Assembly (NCBI GenBank): GCA_016946835.1
Contig: JACVTC010000164.1
Location: 1-64,000 of the forward strand
Reading direction: 5' to 3'
DNA from: Neocallimastix lanati (nom. inval.)
Taxonomy: Eukaryota; Neocallimastigomycota; Neocallimastigomycetes; Neocallimastigales; Neocallimastigaceae
DNA length: 64,000 nucleotides
Shown: piece after piece, positions 12,608-23,900 of the stretch
Layout: the number at the start of each line of letters is the position of its first letter
How positions within the stretch are numbered: the first letter of the stretch is position 1
Translations under genes and position numbers: made by a program
Notes under the pieces: model-generated
Databases searched by the model: none
The model's input: only the letters and a program-made list of their open reading frames with translations
Told to the model about the DNA's origin: nothing

Positions 12608-12769
12608 GTATATTATATATAAATATATGTTATCTCAGTAAAGAAAAAAAAAATAAGGAAAAAAATAATAAGAAAAATTAAAATATGTTTAAACAAAATA
12701 AAATAAATCAGTGTTATTATTATTGATTTAGATTTCTTCTATTATTTTCATACTATTTTATCTTGCTCC
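12406..12769 (-). other. Leader of outer gypsy element
   Basis: 364 bp between the primer site and the gag start, A/T-rich with a 50-nt T run at 12556-12602 and a TA repeat near 12450. No gene seen. Confidence 0.7.
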
Positions 12770-12786
12770 CCCCACGTTGGGCGCCA
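12770..12786 (-). other. Primer-binding site matching the 3' end of tRNA-Lys(CUU)
   Basis: On the minus strand TGGCGCCCAACGTGGGG begins 5 nt after the LTR end. Its complement, CCCCACGTTGGGCGCCA, equals the well-known eukaryotic tRNA-Lys(CUU) 3' end with CCA added. A 17-nt exact match at the right place makes this a strong assignment, though the host's own tRNA is not in the window. Confidence 0.88.
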
Positions 12787-12791
12787 AAATT

Positions 12792-13287
12792 TGATACGAT
12801 ATTATTAAAAGTATCAGTGTTCGGTTGAGCAAGTTGTTTGATTATAAAATAATATATTCTAACAGAAGAATATAATAATAAACACACACTAATAAAATAT
12901 ATAGTAAACAATAATAATTCTTTTGTCGTATTTTAATTTTATTATTTTATTTTATATTTAAATATTAATCAATATATTTTATTATTTTAGTTATATTAAT
13001 ACATATTAAATTCTACTAAATTTTATATTAGTTAATTCCTCTGAATAACTAATTATTTTCTTTATAACTATAATTATAATAATATTAAGTTTTCTCTCCT
13101 TAATATTAACTTTTTAGTTAGCTCTCTAACTTCCTTCTTAATTTATTATTTATTTTCTTCATTTTATATTTCATTATTTCTCTTAACTCTATTCTATTGG
13201 TTAGTTTATCTTATTTAATTTTATTAATACTTATTAATTGTACAAACTCATTTATTTACATGTATTAAATTATTTATCTATTATTTA
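12792..13287 (-). repeat. 5' LTR of outer gypsy element, larger piece
   Basis: First 496 bp of the 542-bp LTR (plus-strand order). It stops at the ATTTA target site of the nested element; the remaining 46 bp resume at 20313-20358. Confidence 0.93.
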
Positions 13288-14022
13288 TGTCGAAATTACA
13301 ACTGAATTAAATTTCAATTTCAATTAATTTCAATTAAAATTATTAAAAACAAAATAATTAATAAAAATTTATAATTCATTAATTATTCTTTAAATTTTAT
13401 TTATTTTATAATATTATAAGTTATTTGATCATCTTAGGACCAGCTTAGGCCTACTGATTCTAATGATATCATATTAAACTTAAATATTATTAATAAATAA
13501 AATATTTATTAACATGAATCATTTGGTCATGTCATCCTTGATTCATAAATTAATGTTTATGTATTAATTTATGTTATATTGATTTAATTAATTATTAATT
13601 ATTAATTACTATATTAAATATTTAAATTTAATATTATATTATATATATTAGCTAATATATTAGATTAAAAAATATAATTTATTTATATTAAACATATTCT
13701 TATACTAAATATTATTATTATCAACTTTATATTATTATTATCAATATTCTCAAACCTACAAAGTATAAAAAGAAAATTCAAATTTATCTTTTTGTCCTTT
13801 GTAAGGTTATAGTTAACCTATTATAATATAACTATATATTTTTATTAATAAATAAAAATTTTTATCATATCAAACCAATTATTAGTTTTAATTAAGTGTT
13901 AAATTAACAAATTTAACTTTATAACTCTTTTATTTTAGTAATTTACTTATATCTATATAGTTATATTATATAGATATATCAACCTGATTCCTCGTTAAAT
14001 TCAACCTGTTTACTTTTTAACA
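13288..14022 (+). repeat. 5' LTR of nested chromovirus
   Basis: 735 bp, TG...CA termini. It contains a TATA box (13764-13770) and, 31 bp further on, GTAAGGTTAT (13801-13810), which is complementary to the first ten bases after the LTR. Confidence 0.95.
13764..13770 (+). promoter_or_regulatory. TATA box of the nested chromovirus LTR
   Basis: TATAAAA in a locally G/C-containing stretch. A start site about 31-37 bp downstream would fall at 13801, exactly where the self-priming complement begins. The identical sequence occurs in the 3' LTR. Confidence 0.6.
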
Positions 14023-14032
14023 ATAACCTTAC
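14023..14032 (+). other. Candidate self-priming site of the nested chromovirus
   Basis: ATAACCTTAC follows the 5' LTR with no gap. It is the perfect reverse complement of GTAAGGTTAT at 13801-13810, the predicted 5' end of the element RNA. No TGG-type tRNA primer site is visible. Tf1/sushi-type chromoviruses are known to prime on their own RNA 5' end through about 11 bases; this layout matches. Confidence 0.65.
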
Positions 14033-14056
14033 CTTAGAAAAGAGAATCACCTTGAT

Positions 14057-15133
14057 ATGTCCCTTTATAATAACGTGTGGGCAAACTCCTATCCTGACTT
14101 TGCTCCTATGTCGGAAGTAAATAAGCTAAGAACAGACGCTCAGATTACTGTCTCTGAACTGGCAAAAGATGCAGAAGTTACATTCTTATCAAGAGAAGAT
14201 TTTAATAAATATAATGAAGATCTTCAAAAGAAACTTTTTACTTTAAATAGGGATAACAAGAATATCATAAAACAACTTTCTTCTATTACCAGCATTTTAA
14301 ATCAGAAATTCGATTTTATTCCTAATGTTAATGCTTCTCAAAATCAAGATGATAACGCTTCTATATCAACAAGAAGAGAGGCAGACAATGATGTAATAAT
14401 GAGGAATACTATTCCCAATACACTTCAAGAAGTCCCAGAACCTGGATTTTTCACTGGGGATACTAAGGAAACCGATCTCTTTTGTCAGCTCTGTGAAGAT
14501 ACTTTTAAGACTTATCCTAACTGTGAATCTACTATGGATGTAAAAATTAATTATGTTAAGTCACGCTTAAGAGATGGTGCTCGTAATTGGTATTATGCCA
14601 AATATAAAGATAGAAGTCCAGCAACATTAGAAGAATTGATTAAAGAATTAAGGAAAGCTTTTAATAATGTTGCCAGTAAGAAATTAGCCATGATCCAACT
14701 CGCAAAAATTTCTCACACATTTGGGAAAATTAATGATTATATTGATGAATTTCGAACCCTTACAACATGTTTGAATTGGAATGAAGAAGCTTTAGTTTTA
14801 TTCTTTTATAATGGATTGCACCCAAGGTTCCAGGAAGAAATAGAAAAAATGGATGAATTTCCTTCTGATCTTAGTACTATTTATACTAGATGTATTCTTT
14901 ACGAAAATTCCTTGAAATCTAAAGGTCAATTAAAATCTAATGGTAATAAAAATTTAAAGAAAAAGCCTTCTAATGTCCACAATAACAACAACAACAATAA
15001 TAATAAATATAATAATAATAATTATAACAAATATTATAATAATAATTATAATAAAGTCCATAATAATAATAACTTTAATAAAATTAATAATAACAGTAAT
15101 AATAGTACAAATAATAATAATTCAAAAAACTAA
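14057..15133 (+). CDS. Gag of nested chromovirus (358 aa)
   Basis: An N-terminal coiled-coil-like segment is followed by a retrotransposon gag domain (PEPGFFTGDTKETDLFCQ, then AKISHTFGKINDYIDEF and LFFYNGLHPRFQEEI at residues ~140-280), typical of Ty3/gypsy capsids. The C-terminal ~60 residues are Asn/Lys-rich; I see no CCHC knuckle in this frame. The start 35 bp after the LTR gives a very short leader. Pol follows as a separate frame 197 bp downstream. Confidence 0.92.
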   Translation: MSLYNNVWANSYPDFAPMSEVNKLRTDAQITVSELAKDAEVTFLSREDFNKYNEDLQKKLFTLNRDNKNIIKQLSSITSILNQKFDFIPNVNASQNQDDNASISTRREADNDVIMRNTIPNTLQEVPEPGFFTGDTKETDLFCQLCEDTFKTYPNCESTMDVKINYVKSRLRDGARNWYYAKYKDRSPATLEELIKELRKAFNNVASKKLAMIQLAKISHTFGKINDYIDEFRTLTTCLNWNEEALVLFFYNGLHPRFQEEIEKMDEFPSDLSTIYTRCILYENSLKSKGQLKSNGNKNLKKKPSNVHNNNNNNNNKYNNNNYNKYYNNNYNKVHNNNNFNKINNNSNNSTNNNNSKN

Positions 15134-15330
15134 ATGAAGGACTTCACTCGGAGTCCAATTCATCAAAAAATGTAAAAACAATTTATTATAACTTTCCTTC
15201 ATTTGATAACATCACAACCCAAAAACTACCTTCAACTTTTCTTTTATTCCATTGCTACATTCCAACAAGACTACCAATTAATAATAATAAATTAAAAATT
15301 AAAAATAACCAAAAAATTACATCTGAATCT

Positions 15331-18300
15331 ATGCTAGATTCTGGATCATTTTGTAATTTTATTACAAAAAATTTAGTTCAAAAACTAAATTTAAAAATTT
15401 ATAATTTAAAAAATAAAATTTCAGTCAAAGGTATATCTGGTTCTACTACTAAGATAGATCAGTACGTTTGGCTAAAATTTCAAATAAAAATACAAAAGAA
15501 TAAAAAATTTTATTTTAAAAATTACAATGAAAAATTTCTAATAACAAATTGCATACCAACTGATCTACTTTTTGGTAATCAATTCATGCGAAAATTCAAA
15601 ATTCACTATAATTATGATAAGAATATATTATATTCTTACTTAAATTATTATTTTTCAAATAAAAATAACAAAAATCCTAATAAATATTGCAAAAACAATT
15701 TATATCTACAGTCGATGAAAAATAAAATTTTAAAAAATTATTTACTTTTTAATAAATCAATAAAAAAATTTAATTATAAAAATTTTTCAAAAAATTTAAA
15801 AAAATTTGATCAGAAGTTTAATTATAATAAAAAATTTTTTAATAAAAAACTTAATAACCTTAACCTTAATAAATTTTCAAAATTTTGTGATAAATTTAAT
15901 TATAAAAAATTTTTTAATAAAAATCATTATTTTATTAATAAATATAAATATTATTTCAAAAAACAAAATAAATATTTAAAAAACAATTTTAATTTAAACA
16001 ATGACTATAATTACAATTTTTTAATATATTCCTTCTTATCAAATAAAGAAATTAATAAAAATGACAATGAAGATCCAAATATTGAAGATATTCCGCCTCA
16101 ATATCGCGATCTATTTATTGTTTTTAGTAAAGCCGAAGCCGATAAACTTCCCCCACATCGTTTAACCGACTGCAAAATAGTGCTGGAGAAGGACGCTTCC
16201 CTTCACTATGGTCCAATCTATCCCTTAACCGAAGAGGAAAATAAAGTTTTGAAAGAATATATAAAAGAAAACCTAAAAAAAGGATTTATTAGACCATCCG
16301 AATCACCTGCAGGTTATCCAGTTCTATTCCAAAAGAAAAAAGATGGTACACTTCGGTTATGCGTAGACTATAGGAAGTTAAACGCTGTTACTATAAGAAA
16401 CTCGTACCCCATACCTCTTATTAATGAAATTATTGAAAAGGTTAAAGGAGCAAAGTATTTTACAAAATTAGATTTACGTTCAGCCTATAATTTAATCCGT
16501 ATTAAGGAAGGGGATGAATACAAGACAGCTTTCAGAACTAAATATGGTCACTATGAATACTTAGTTATGCCATTTGGTTTAAAAAACGCACCAGCTACTT
16601 TTCAATCGTTTATTAATTCGGTACTAAGACCATATTTAGAAAAAAGTGTTATTCTTTATTTAGACGATATTTTAATCTACTCCAAAGATTTAAAAGAACA
16701 TCATAAACAAGTTAGGGAGGTTTTGCAAGCATTAATTAATAATAACTTATATGCAAAATTAGAAAAATGCGAATTTGATAAAGAGAAAGTTGAATTCCTT
16801 GGATATGTATTATCAGGTCAAGGTGTCACTACCGATCCGAAGAAAATAGAATCAATTAAAGACTGGCCTCAACCAAATAACTTAAAGGACGTACAGAGGT
16901 TTTTAGGTCTTTGCAATTATTATAGAAGATTTGTTAAAGATTTTGCAAAAATTGCAAAACCTTTACATAATTTAACCAGAAAAAATATTAAATTTAATTG
17001 GAATAACAAATGTGAAGAATCATTCTCAGAATTAAAGAAAAGATTAACCAGTTCTCCAGTTTTATTCCATCCGGATAATAATAAACCATTTATTGTTGAA
17101 TGTGATGCAAGTAACTTTGCCCTTGGTGCTGTTTTATCACAAAAGGATGATAATAATAAATTACATCCAGTTGCATATTTCTCAAGAAGCTTACAAGGTG
17201 CAGAAATTAATTATACTATTACAGACAAGGAGTTGTTAGCTATTAGAGAAGCCTTTTTGGCATGGAGACATTTATTACTTGGTGCGAAATACAAAGTAAC
17301 TGTTTATACTGATCATAGGAACTTATTATATACCCTTGGTGGTAAAATTGGTAATCAAAGGCAACATAGATGGCATATGTTCTTCCAAGAATATAATTTT
17401 GAATTAATTTATAGACAAGGTTCCAATAATGGAAAACCTGATTCTCTTTCAAGAAGACCAGATTATATAAAAAATAATGAAGAAACTAAAACCGAAAATA
17501 TTCTTGACATAAAAAATGTAAAGGAAGTTCCATGTTTTATTGGTGTTGTTAGCGATCTTTTAGAAAGAATTATAGAAGCTACAAAAACAGATGCCACAGC
17601 TGATGATATTAGACTCTATTTTAGCCCACAGAATATTAAAAATGATATGTCCTATAAACCCTTTAGGAAAATGAATAAGTTCAAAATAAAGGATAATATT
17701 ATATTATATAATAATTTAATTTATATTCCTGAAATTTTAAGATTAGAAATCTTAACTAAATATCATGAAAAGCCTTCCGCTGGTCATCTTGGAATTAAAA
17801 GAACTCTTGAATTAATTACAAGAAACTTTTGGTGGCCCAAAATGCAAGATGATGTTATAAAATTTGTCAATTCCTGTGAATGTTGTGCAAGAAACAAAAT
17901 TAATAGACATAGGAAATATGGCTTTCTACAACCGTTGGAAACACCTGATAGACCTTGGAAATCTATAGAAGTTGACTTTTTATGTGGCCTCCCGGATTCA
18001 AAGGGATATACGGTAATAATGGTTGTAGTGGATCGTTTCTCTAAAATGATTCACTTAATACCTTTCAAACAAATTCCTGATGCAAAACAAACTGCCAAAG
18101 CATTTATGAATAATGTTTATAAATTACATGGCCTTCCTTATGATATGTATACAGATAGAGGTCCTCAGTTTACAAGTGCACTTTGGAAAGAATTCATGAA
18201 ATTACTTAATATTAAATCCAAATTAGCTACAACAGATCATCATGAGACTGTTGGTCAAGTTGAGAGATGTAACTCCTTTATTGAACAGTATTTAAGAGCT

Positions 18301-19020
18301 TATTCAAGATCTTATTATCACGACGATTGGATTAATTGGATCTATCTTGCAGAGTTCGCTTATAATAATTCAGTCAATGAATCTACAAAAGAAACACCTT
18401 TCTTTATTAACTATGGATTTCATCCATCTATGGACGAATATTTCTTACTACCCCAAGTTGATACTAATAGTAAATTTATTAAAAATGTAAGTACAAGTTT
18501 TAATCATATTAAAGATGTCTTATTAAGATCTAAAGAATTATATAAAAATTATGCGGATAAGAAAAGGATGCCACCTCCTGTAATAAAAGAAGGTGACTTG
18601 GTTTGGATTCAAGCACCTCCTTCCTTAAATATTGAAGATTGTTCTAAACTCGCTCCTTGCAAATATGGACCTTACAAGGTAATCGATGTTTTAGAGAATA
18701 ATAATTATAAAATTGATCTTAAAAAGTCACCTTTTCCAAAACATCATCCAATCTTTCATATCTCTGAATTGGAACCTTATGTCCCAACTCCGCAAAAGTT
18801 TTTAAATAGAAGTTCGCACAATGAATCCATTAATGATATTATTGAAATTTCTGGATTTAGGACAAACTACAAGAAAAACTGCTACGAATATAGAGTTAGA
18901 TACAAATATAAAAGTTCAAGTAATTGGGTGCCTTCTTATGAAGTTGAAAATAATCCAAGGAATCAAAGAATATATCAAGAATATTTAAAGAATAATAGAA
19001 AATTCACTTCTCTTTCTTAT

Positions 19021-19026
<6 letters not shown>
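15331..19026 (+). CDS. Pol of nested chromovirus with C-terminal chromodomain (1231 aa)
   Basis: Order: protease active site at the start (MLDSGSFCNF), a Lys/Asn-rich spacer (~residues 105-240), reverse transcriptase (LYLDDILIYS), RNase H (VECDASNFALGAVL), integrase zinc finger (HEKPSAGHLGIKRT...CECCAR), integrase core (VDFLCGLPDSKG, TDRGPQF, VGQVERCNSF), a GPY-like module (CKYGPYKVIDVL), and a chromodomain (YEYRVRYK...SSNWVPSYEV). Chromodomains of this family can steer integration to marked chromatin. The residue before the annotated Met is not decisive for the true protein start. Confidence 0.95.
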
Positions 19027-19055
<29 letters not shown>

Positions 19056-19572
19056 ATTATACTTAAGCTATAAATAGTATATTAAATAATAATATTTCAA
19101 AATTAAATTAGTTAATTTAAAATTTTACATTTCAAAATTTCAAAAATTTTTAAAAAATCGAAATTTAATAATACTTTATTTATTTTTACATTATTATATT
19201 CATTAAATTATAAATTTTCATTATATTTAAAAATTTTCAATTTAATGCATAAAATTAAGATGAAATTTCAATTTCAATTTCAAAATTTCAATTTTACATT
19301 TTTTCAACGAAATTTTTAATAAAATTCACACCATTATATTTCTCGATATTTAATTTTATAACAAAATTTTAATTTCAGTAAATTTTGACAATTTCGAAAT
19401 TTCCATGAAATGGCCACTTGTAATGTGTTCTTTAAAGGACTCATGTGACCTTTTTACTTCAAAAAAAAAAAAAAAAAAAAATTTTTTAAAATATACAATT
19501 TTATAAATATAATAATTTCTTTATGTAACGTTACACAAAATCGTCTGGAATCCGATTTTTGTGGAAGGGCGT
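19027..19572 (+). other. 3' noncoding region and polypurine tract of nested chromovirus
   Basis: 545 bp, A/T-rich, with A runs at 19026-19053 and 19462-19481 and repeated AATTTCAAAATTTC phrases. GTGGAAGGGCG at 19561-19571 just before the LTR is the likely polypurine tract. No gene. Confidence 0.75.
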
Positions 19573-20307
19573 TGTCGAAATTACAACTGAATTAAATTTC
19601 AATTTCAATTAATTTCAATTAAAATTATTAAAAACAAAATAATTAATAAAAATTTATAATTCATTAATTATTCTTTAAATTTTATTTATTTTATAATATT
19701 ATAAGTTATTTGATCATCTTAGGACCAGCTTAGGCCTACTGATTCTAATGATATCATATTAAACTTAAATATTATTAATAAATAAAATATTTATTAACAT
19801 GAATCATTTGGTCATGTCATCCTTGATTCATAAATTAATGTTTATGTATTAATTTATGTTATATTGATTTAATTAATTATTAATTATTAATTACTATATT
19901 AAATATTTAAATTTAATATTATATTATATATATTAGCTAATATATTAGATTAAAAAATATAATTTATTTATATTAAACATATTCTTATACTAAATATTAT
20001 TATTATCAACTTTATATTATTATTATCAATATTCTCAAACCTACAAAGTATAAAAAGAAAATTCAAATTTATCTTTTTGTCCTTTGTAAGGTTATAGTTA
20101 ACCTATTATAATATAACTATATATTTTTATTAATAAATAAAAATTTTTATCATATCAAACCAATTATTAGTTTTAATTAAGTGTTAAATTAACAAATTTA
20201 ACTTTATAACTCTTTTATTTTAGTAATTTACTTATATCTATATAGTTATATTATATAGATATATCAACCTGATTCCTCGTTAAATTCAACCTGTTTACTT
20301 TTTAACA
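19573..20307 (+). repeat. 3' LTR of nested chromovirus
   Basis: 735 bp, apparently identical to 13288-14022, followed by the ATTTA target duplicate. Confidence 0.95.
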
Positions 20308-20312
20308 ATTTA

Positions 20313-20358
20313 AATTATTTTTATAGTTATTTCTATATTATTTGTAAGTGTCGTATCA
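20313..20358 (-). repeat. 5' LTR of outer gypsy element, remaining 46 bp
   Basis: AAATTATTTTTATAG...GTGTCGTATCA equals the end of the LTR at 5517-5562. It completes the split LTR; AAAAA target duplicate follows at 20359-20363. Confidence 0.9.
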
Positions 20359-20372
20359 AAAAATTAGAAATT

Positions 20373-20443
20373 AGAATGCTGGTATAATGGTTAGTCACTA
20401 TGACCTCAGCCTGAACCACTAGGGTTCGACTCACACCTTTACT
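20373..20443 (+). ncRNA. tRNA-like Pol III sequence (pseudo-tRNA or SINE head)
   Basis: TGGTATAATGG at 20380-20390 fits a Pol III A box/tRNA D-arm and GGGTTCGACTC at 20422-20432 fits a B box/T-loop, at the normal spacing for a tRNA. A short T run follows at 20438. The acceptor and T-stems do not pair when I fold it, so it is probably not a working tRNA. It could be a tRNA-derived SINE head or a decayed gene. Its position ~10 bp after the outer gypsy target site is notable. Confidence 0.5.
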
Positions 20444-20950
20444 AAAATTTTATATCATTTAAATTTTAAAGAATTTTTATACTTCATTTCTGTATTTGTT
20501 TTTGTATTTGTTTCTGTATAAATTTCTGTAAAAAATTAACAAAAGAAATTCTTAGAAATTAATAGAAACAAATCAGATAGAAATTCTATTTTAATTTATC
20601 TTTTATCATTATTTCTTTTAGATTCTTTTTAACCGAAAATAATCAATTTTTATGAAACTTTTTAATGATTTTATGGTTTTAAATTTTTATGGATTTAAAT
20701 TTTGAAAAACTATAAATAGGAGTGAATTTCGCAGCCAAAAAAAAAATATTCAAAAAATTGTGTTTTTATTAATTATTGAATTAATTAATAAGTAATTCGA
20801 AATATTACAATAATTAATCTTTATAATTAATATTTTTAAATTTCTTAATTAATAAAACTATATTTTAAAAAACCAAATTACTTATTAATCAAAAAGTGCT
20901 TACCTATTGTGTTACACTCTTTAAAACACGGATATTCCAATATTCGTTAC
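20444..20950. other. Unassigned stretch with an orphan TATA box
   Basis: About 500 bp with no coding signal. CTATAAATAGG at 20710-20720 is a textbook TATA box followed by GAGTGAATTTCGCAGCC and an A run. Around 20488-20530 TTTCTGTATTTG-like phrases repeat four times. The sequence up to 20950 has no counterpart at the same place in the second copia copy. Confidence 0.45.
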
Positions 20951-23900
20951 AATAATAATGAAAATGAAGATGAGGTATACATTGATTTTACAGGAAGTAT
21001 TTCAGTAATTCAAAATTGTAATTATACAACAATAAATAATAATAATAATTCCACACATTGGATTATTGATAGTGGTACTGGCATCAACTTAACTAATAAC
21101 ATCAACAATTTAAACAATATAAATAAAGTAAATAATAAAAATATCATTTATCCAAATGGTGATTTAGACAAGGTCGAAAATGTAGGTACTTACAATGGTA
21201 AATTTAAAAATAAAGATTTTATATTATCAAATGTTTATTACGCGTCAAATATTCAAAACAATCTAATTTCCACTCATTCAATATTAAAAAATGGATGCAA
21301 ACTATTATAATGAAACGCGTAAATAACAAAGACCGTTTACAAATATTCAAAAATAATAAGTTAATTGCAAATATTTTTGCGAATGATAAAAATTTATTCG
21401 TGTTTGATACAATACCTTCAAATAATACTATATCTAAGAATTATGTTTTCAGCATTGATACTAACTTGTGGCATGCTCGTTTGGGACACTTTTATAATAA
21501 TGATATCAAAGATTTTGTCATTAAGCATACTAAATACCATAATGATAAAAATTATCGCCAATGCAAAATCACTAAATTAAAGAGAAAACCATTCTACTCT
21601 TCCCCTAATAATGCTTCAAAACCTATGGAACTAGTTCATTCTGATGTAGTTGGAAAATTGGAAACATCATATAATGATTTCAATTATTATGTTACTTTTC
21701 TTGATGATTTCTCTAGAAAATTTTGGGTCTACCTTATCAAGAATAAGTCTGATGTTCCTAACATATTTATTAAATTTTATAAATTTATTTCCAATACTAC
21801 TTCATATAAAATTATAAATTTCAAATCTGACAATGGTACTGAGTATATCAACAAAACTTTAACTACCTATTTAGAATATTTTGGAATTAATTTCATTCAT
21901 TCAGTTCCTGGTTACCCACAACAAAATGGTCGTGCTGAACGCTTAAATCAAACACTTAGTCGTTGCGCATCTACTCTATTAAACTCTGCTAAGCTACCCT
22001 ACAAGTTTTGGGATTCCGCTATTCTTTGTGCTGCTTACCTCTATAACTTGAATCCACATCAGAGTATTAATAATAAAATTCCAAATGAATTATTTTTCAA
22101 TAAATCAATTGATATTTCTCACCTTAAAGTTTTTGGATGTAAAGCATTTTTCTATAACAATCACAAAACGAATAAATTTGACAATAACTCTAAACCTGGT
22201 ATATTTTTAGGATATGCATCTGACTCTCTTGGCTACAAAATTTTAGATATTTCTACTAACTCTATAGTTACTTCAAGAGATGTTTATTTTATGGAAGATA
22301 TGCCTGGAACTAAAAATACTACATTCTTTTGTGACAAATATATTGATTCTATTATTAATTTTAAGGATTCTTTAATTGAGGGGGAAAGTATAAATGATAA
22401 TAATAATATTCATTCACAATAAAATAATCCTTTAAATAATAATAATAATAATAATAATAATTATAATAATAATTATAATAATAATTATAATAATAATTAT
22501 AATAATAATTATAATAATAATTATAATAATAATTATGATAATAACAATGATATTTATAATAATGATATTAATAATAATTATGATAATTACAAAGATATTT
22601 ATAATAATGACAATAATAATAATAGTAATAAAATTATTAATAATAATAATGAAACTAAAATAGAAGAAAATGAATATGATAGTGAATCTGATAATGAATT
22701 TTTAAATGAAAGAAAACTTAAATATATAAACAAGAAAAGATCACATAGCAATAATTCAGATGATTCAGATGAAGAAAATTTAACTTCCAGAAAAGAAAAA
22801 TTACAATCAGTAAGTAATAAAAGATTTAAAATTTTAAATATTAAAACAAATATCCCAACAACGTATCAACAAGCTATTAATTTTAAATATTAAAACAAAT
22901 ATCCCAACGACGTATCAACAAGCTATTAATTCGCAGAAAGTGAAGAATGGAAAGAAGCAATAGATGACGAATTAAAAAATATGTACGACAACAATGTTAT
23001 GAAAGTGGTAAAAAACATACCAGCTGACGCAAATATAATTGGTACTAAATGGGTCTTTGCCGAAAAGGATAAAAAGAAGAAAAAGGCAAGATTAGTGGCT
23101 CTTGGTTGTCAGCAAATTGCTGGAGAAGACTTTATAGAGACATACTCCCCAACAGTCCAAGCAGATAGTCTAAGACTTACGGTCGCTATTGCATCAAAGT
23201 TCAACTGGGATTTGAAACAATTGGAAATAAAAGCTGCTTACTTGAATGCATATTTGGAAGAAAAGATTTATACAAAGATTCCTTATGGTGATAAAAATTT
23301 TAATACTAATAAATTCTGGCTACTTAAAAAAGCTCTTTATGGTTTAAAACAGGCTGGAAGAATGTGGTATAATGAAATATCACATTATTTAGTAAGTATA
23401 GGTTTTAGAAATTACAAAACTGACAAATGTCTCTGGAAATATAATAAAAATAATAAATTAACATGTTTACTAACATTATATGTAGATGATATTTTAATAA
23501 CAGGAATTAAAAATGAAATAAACTATACAGTAAACAAATTAAAAGATAAATATAAAATTTCTAAAGATTCTAATGCAACTAAAATAATAGGTATAAATAT
23601 TTATAAAACAAGTGATGGTTATAAAATAAATCAGATAGATTATATTAATAAAATAATAGAAAAATATAATATGAAGAAAACAAAACAAATAAAAGCACCA
23701 TGCAGGAAAATTAAAGAATATGAAAGAAATAATTCAAATTTAATAGATCCAAAAGAATATAAATCTTTACTTGGTGCGTTACTATATATCGCTGTAAAGT
23801 CAAGACCTGATATAATGTTTTCTGTAAGTGAAGCATCAAGAATATGTGAAAATCCAACAGAAGCTGATTATAAAAATTTAATGAGCATCTTACAATATTT

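Larger units (their letters stand above)
13288..20307 (+). mobile_element. Whole-looking Ty3/gypsy chromovirus nested in an LTR
   Basis: 735-bp LTRs at 13288-14022 and 19573-20307 (TGTCGAAATTAC...TTTTTAACA) appear identical. The target duplication ATTTA is at 13283-13287 and 20308-20312, and removing the element restores the 542-bp LTR seen at 5021-5562 exactly. Gag is 14057-15133 and pol 15331-19026. A purine-rich GGAAGGGCG precedes the 3' LTR. Pol ends in a chromodomain, placing it among chromoviruses. It looks whole and is younger than the outer element. Confidence 0.96.
5021..20358 (-). mobile_element. Whole-looking Ty3/gypsy LTR retrotransposon, interrupted by a nested gypsy element
   Basis: The 3' LTR is 5021-5562 (542 bp). 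The 5' LTR is 12792-13287 plus 20313-20358 (496+46 = 542 bp), split by the nested element at 13288-20307. Both LTRs open TGATACGATA and close TCGTATCA. The flanks are AAAAA at 5016-5020 and AAAAA at 20359-20363, a fitting but low-complexity 5-bp target duplication. By eye the two LTRs are identical, so the insertion is recent. Parts on the minus strand: primer site 12786-12770, gag 12405-11140, pol 11083-6860, A/T-rich 3' region 6859-5600, polypurine tract beside 5562. It looks whole apart from the nested insertion. Confidence 0.92.

Noticed and set aside
20373-20443. Functional tRNA gene
   Set aside because: A and B boxes are good, but acceptor and T-stems do not pair; kept only as tRNA-like.
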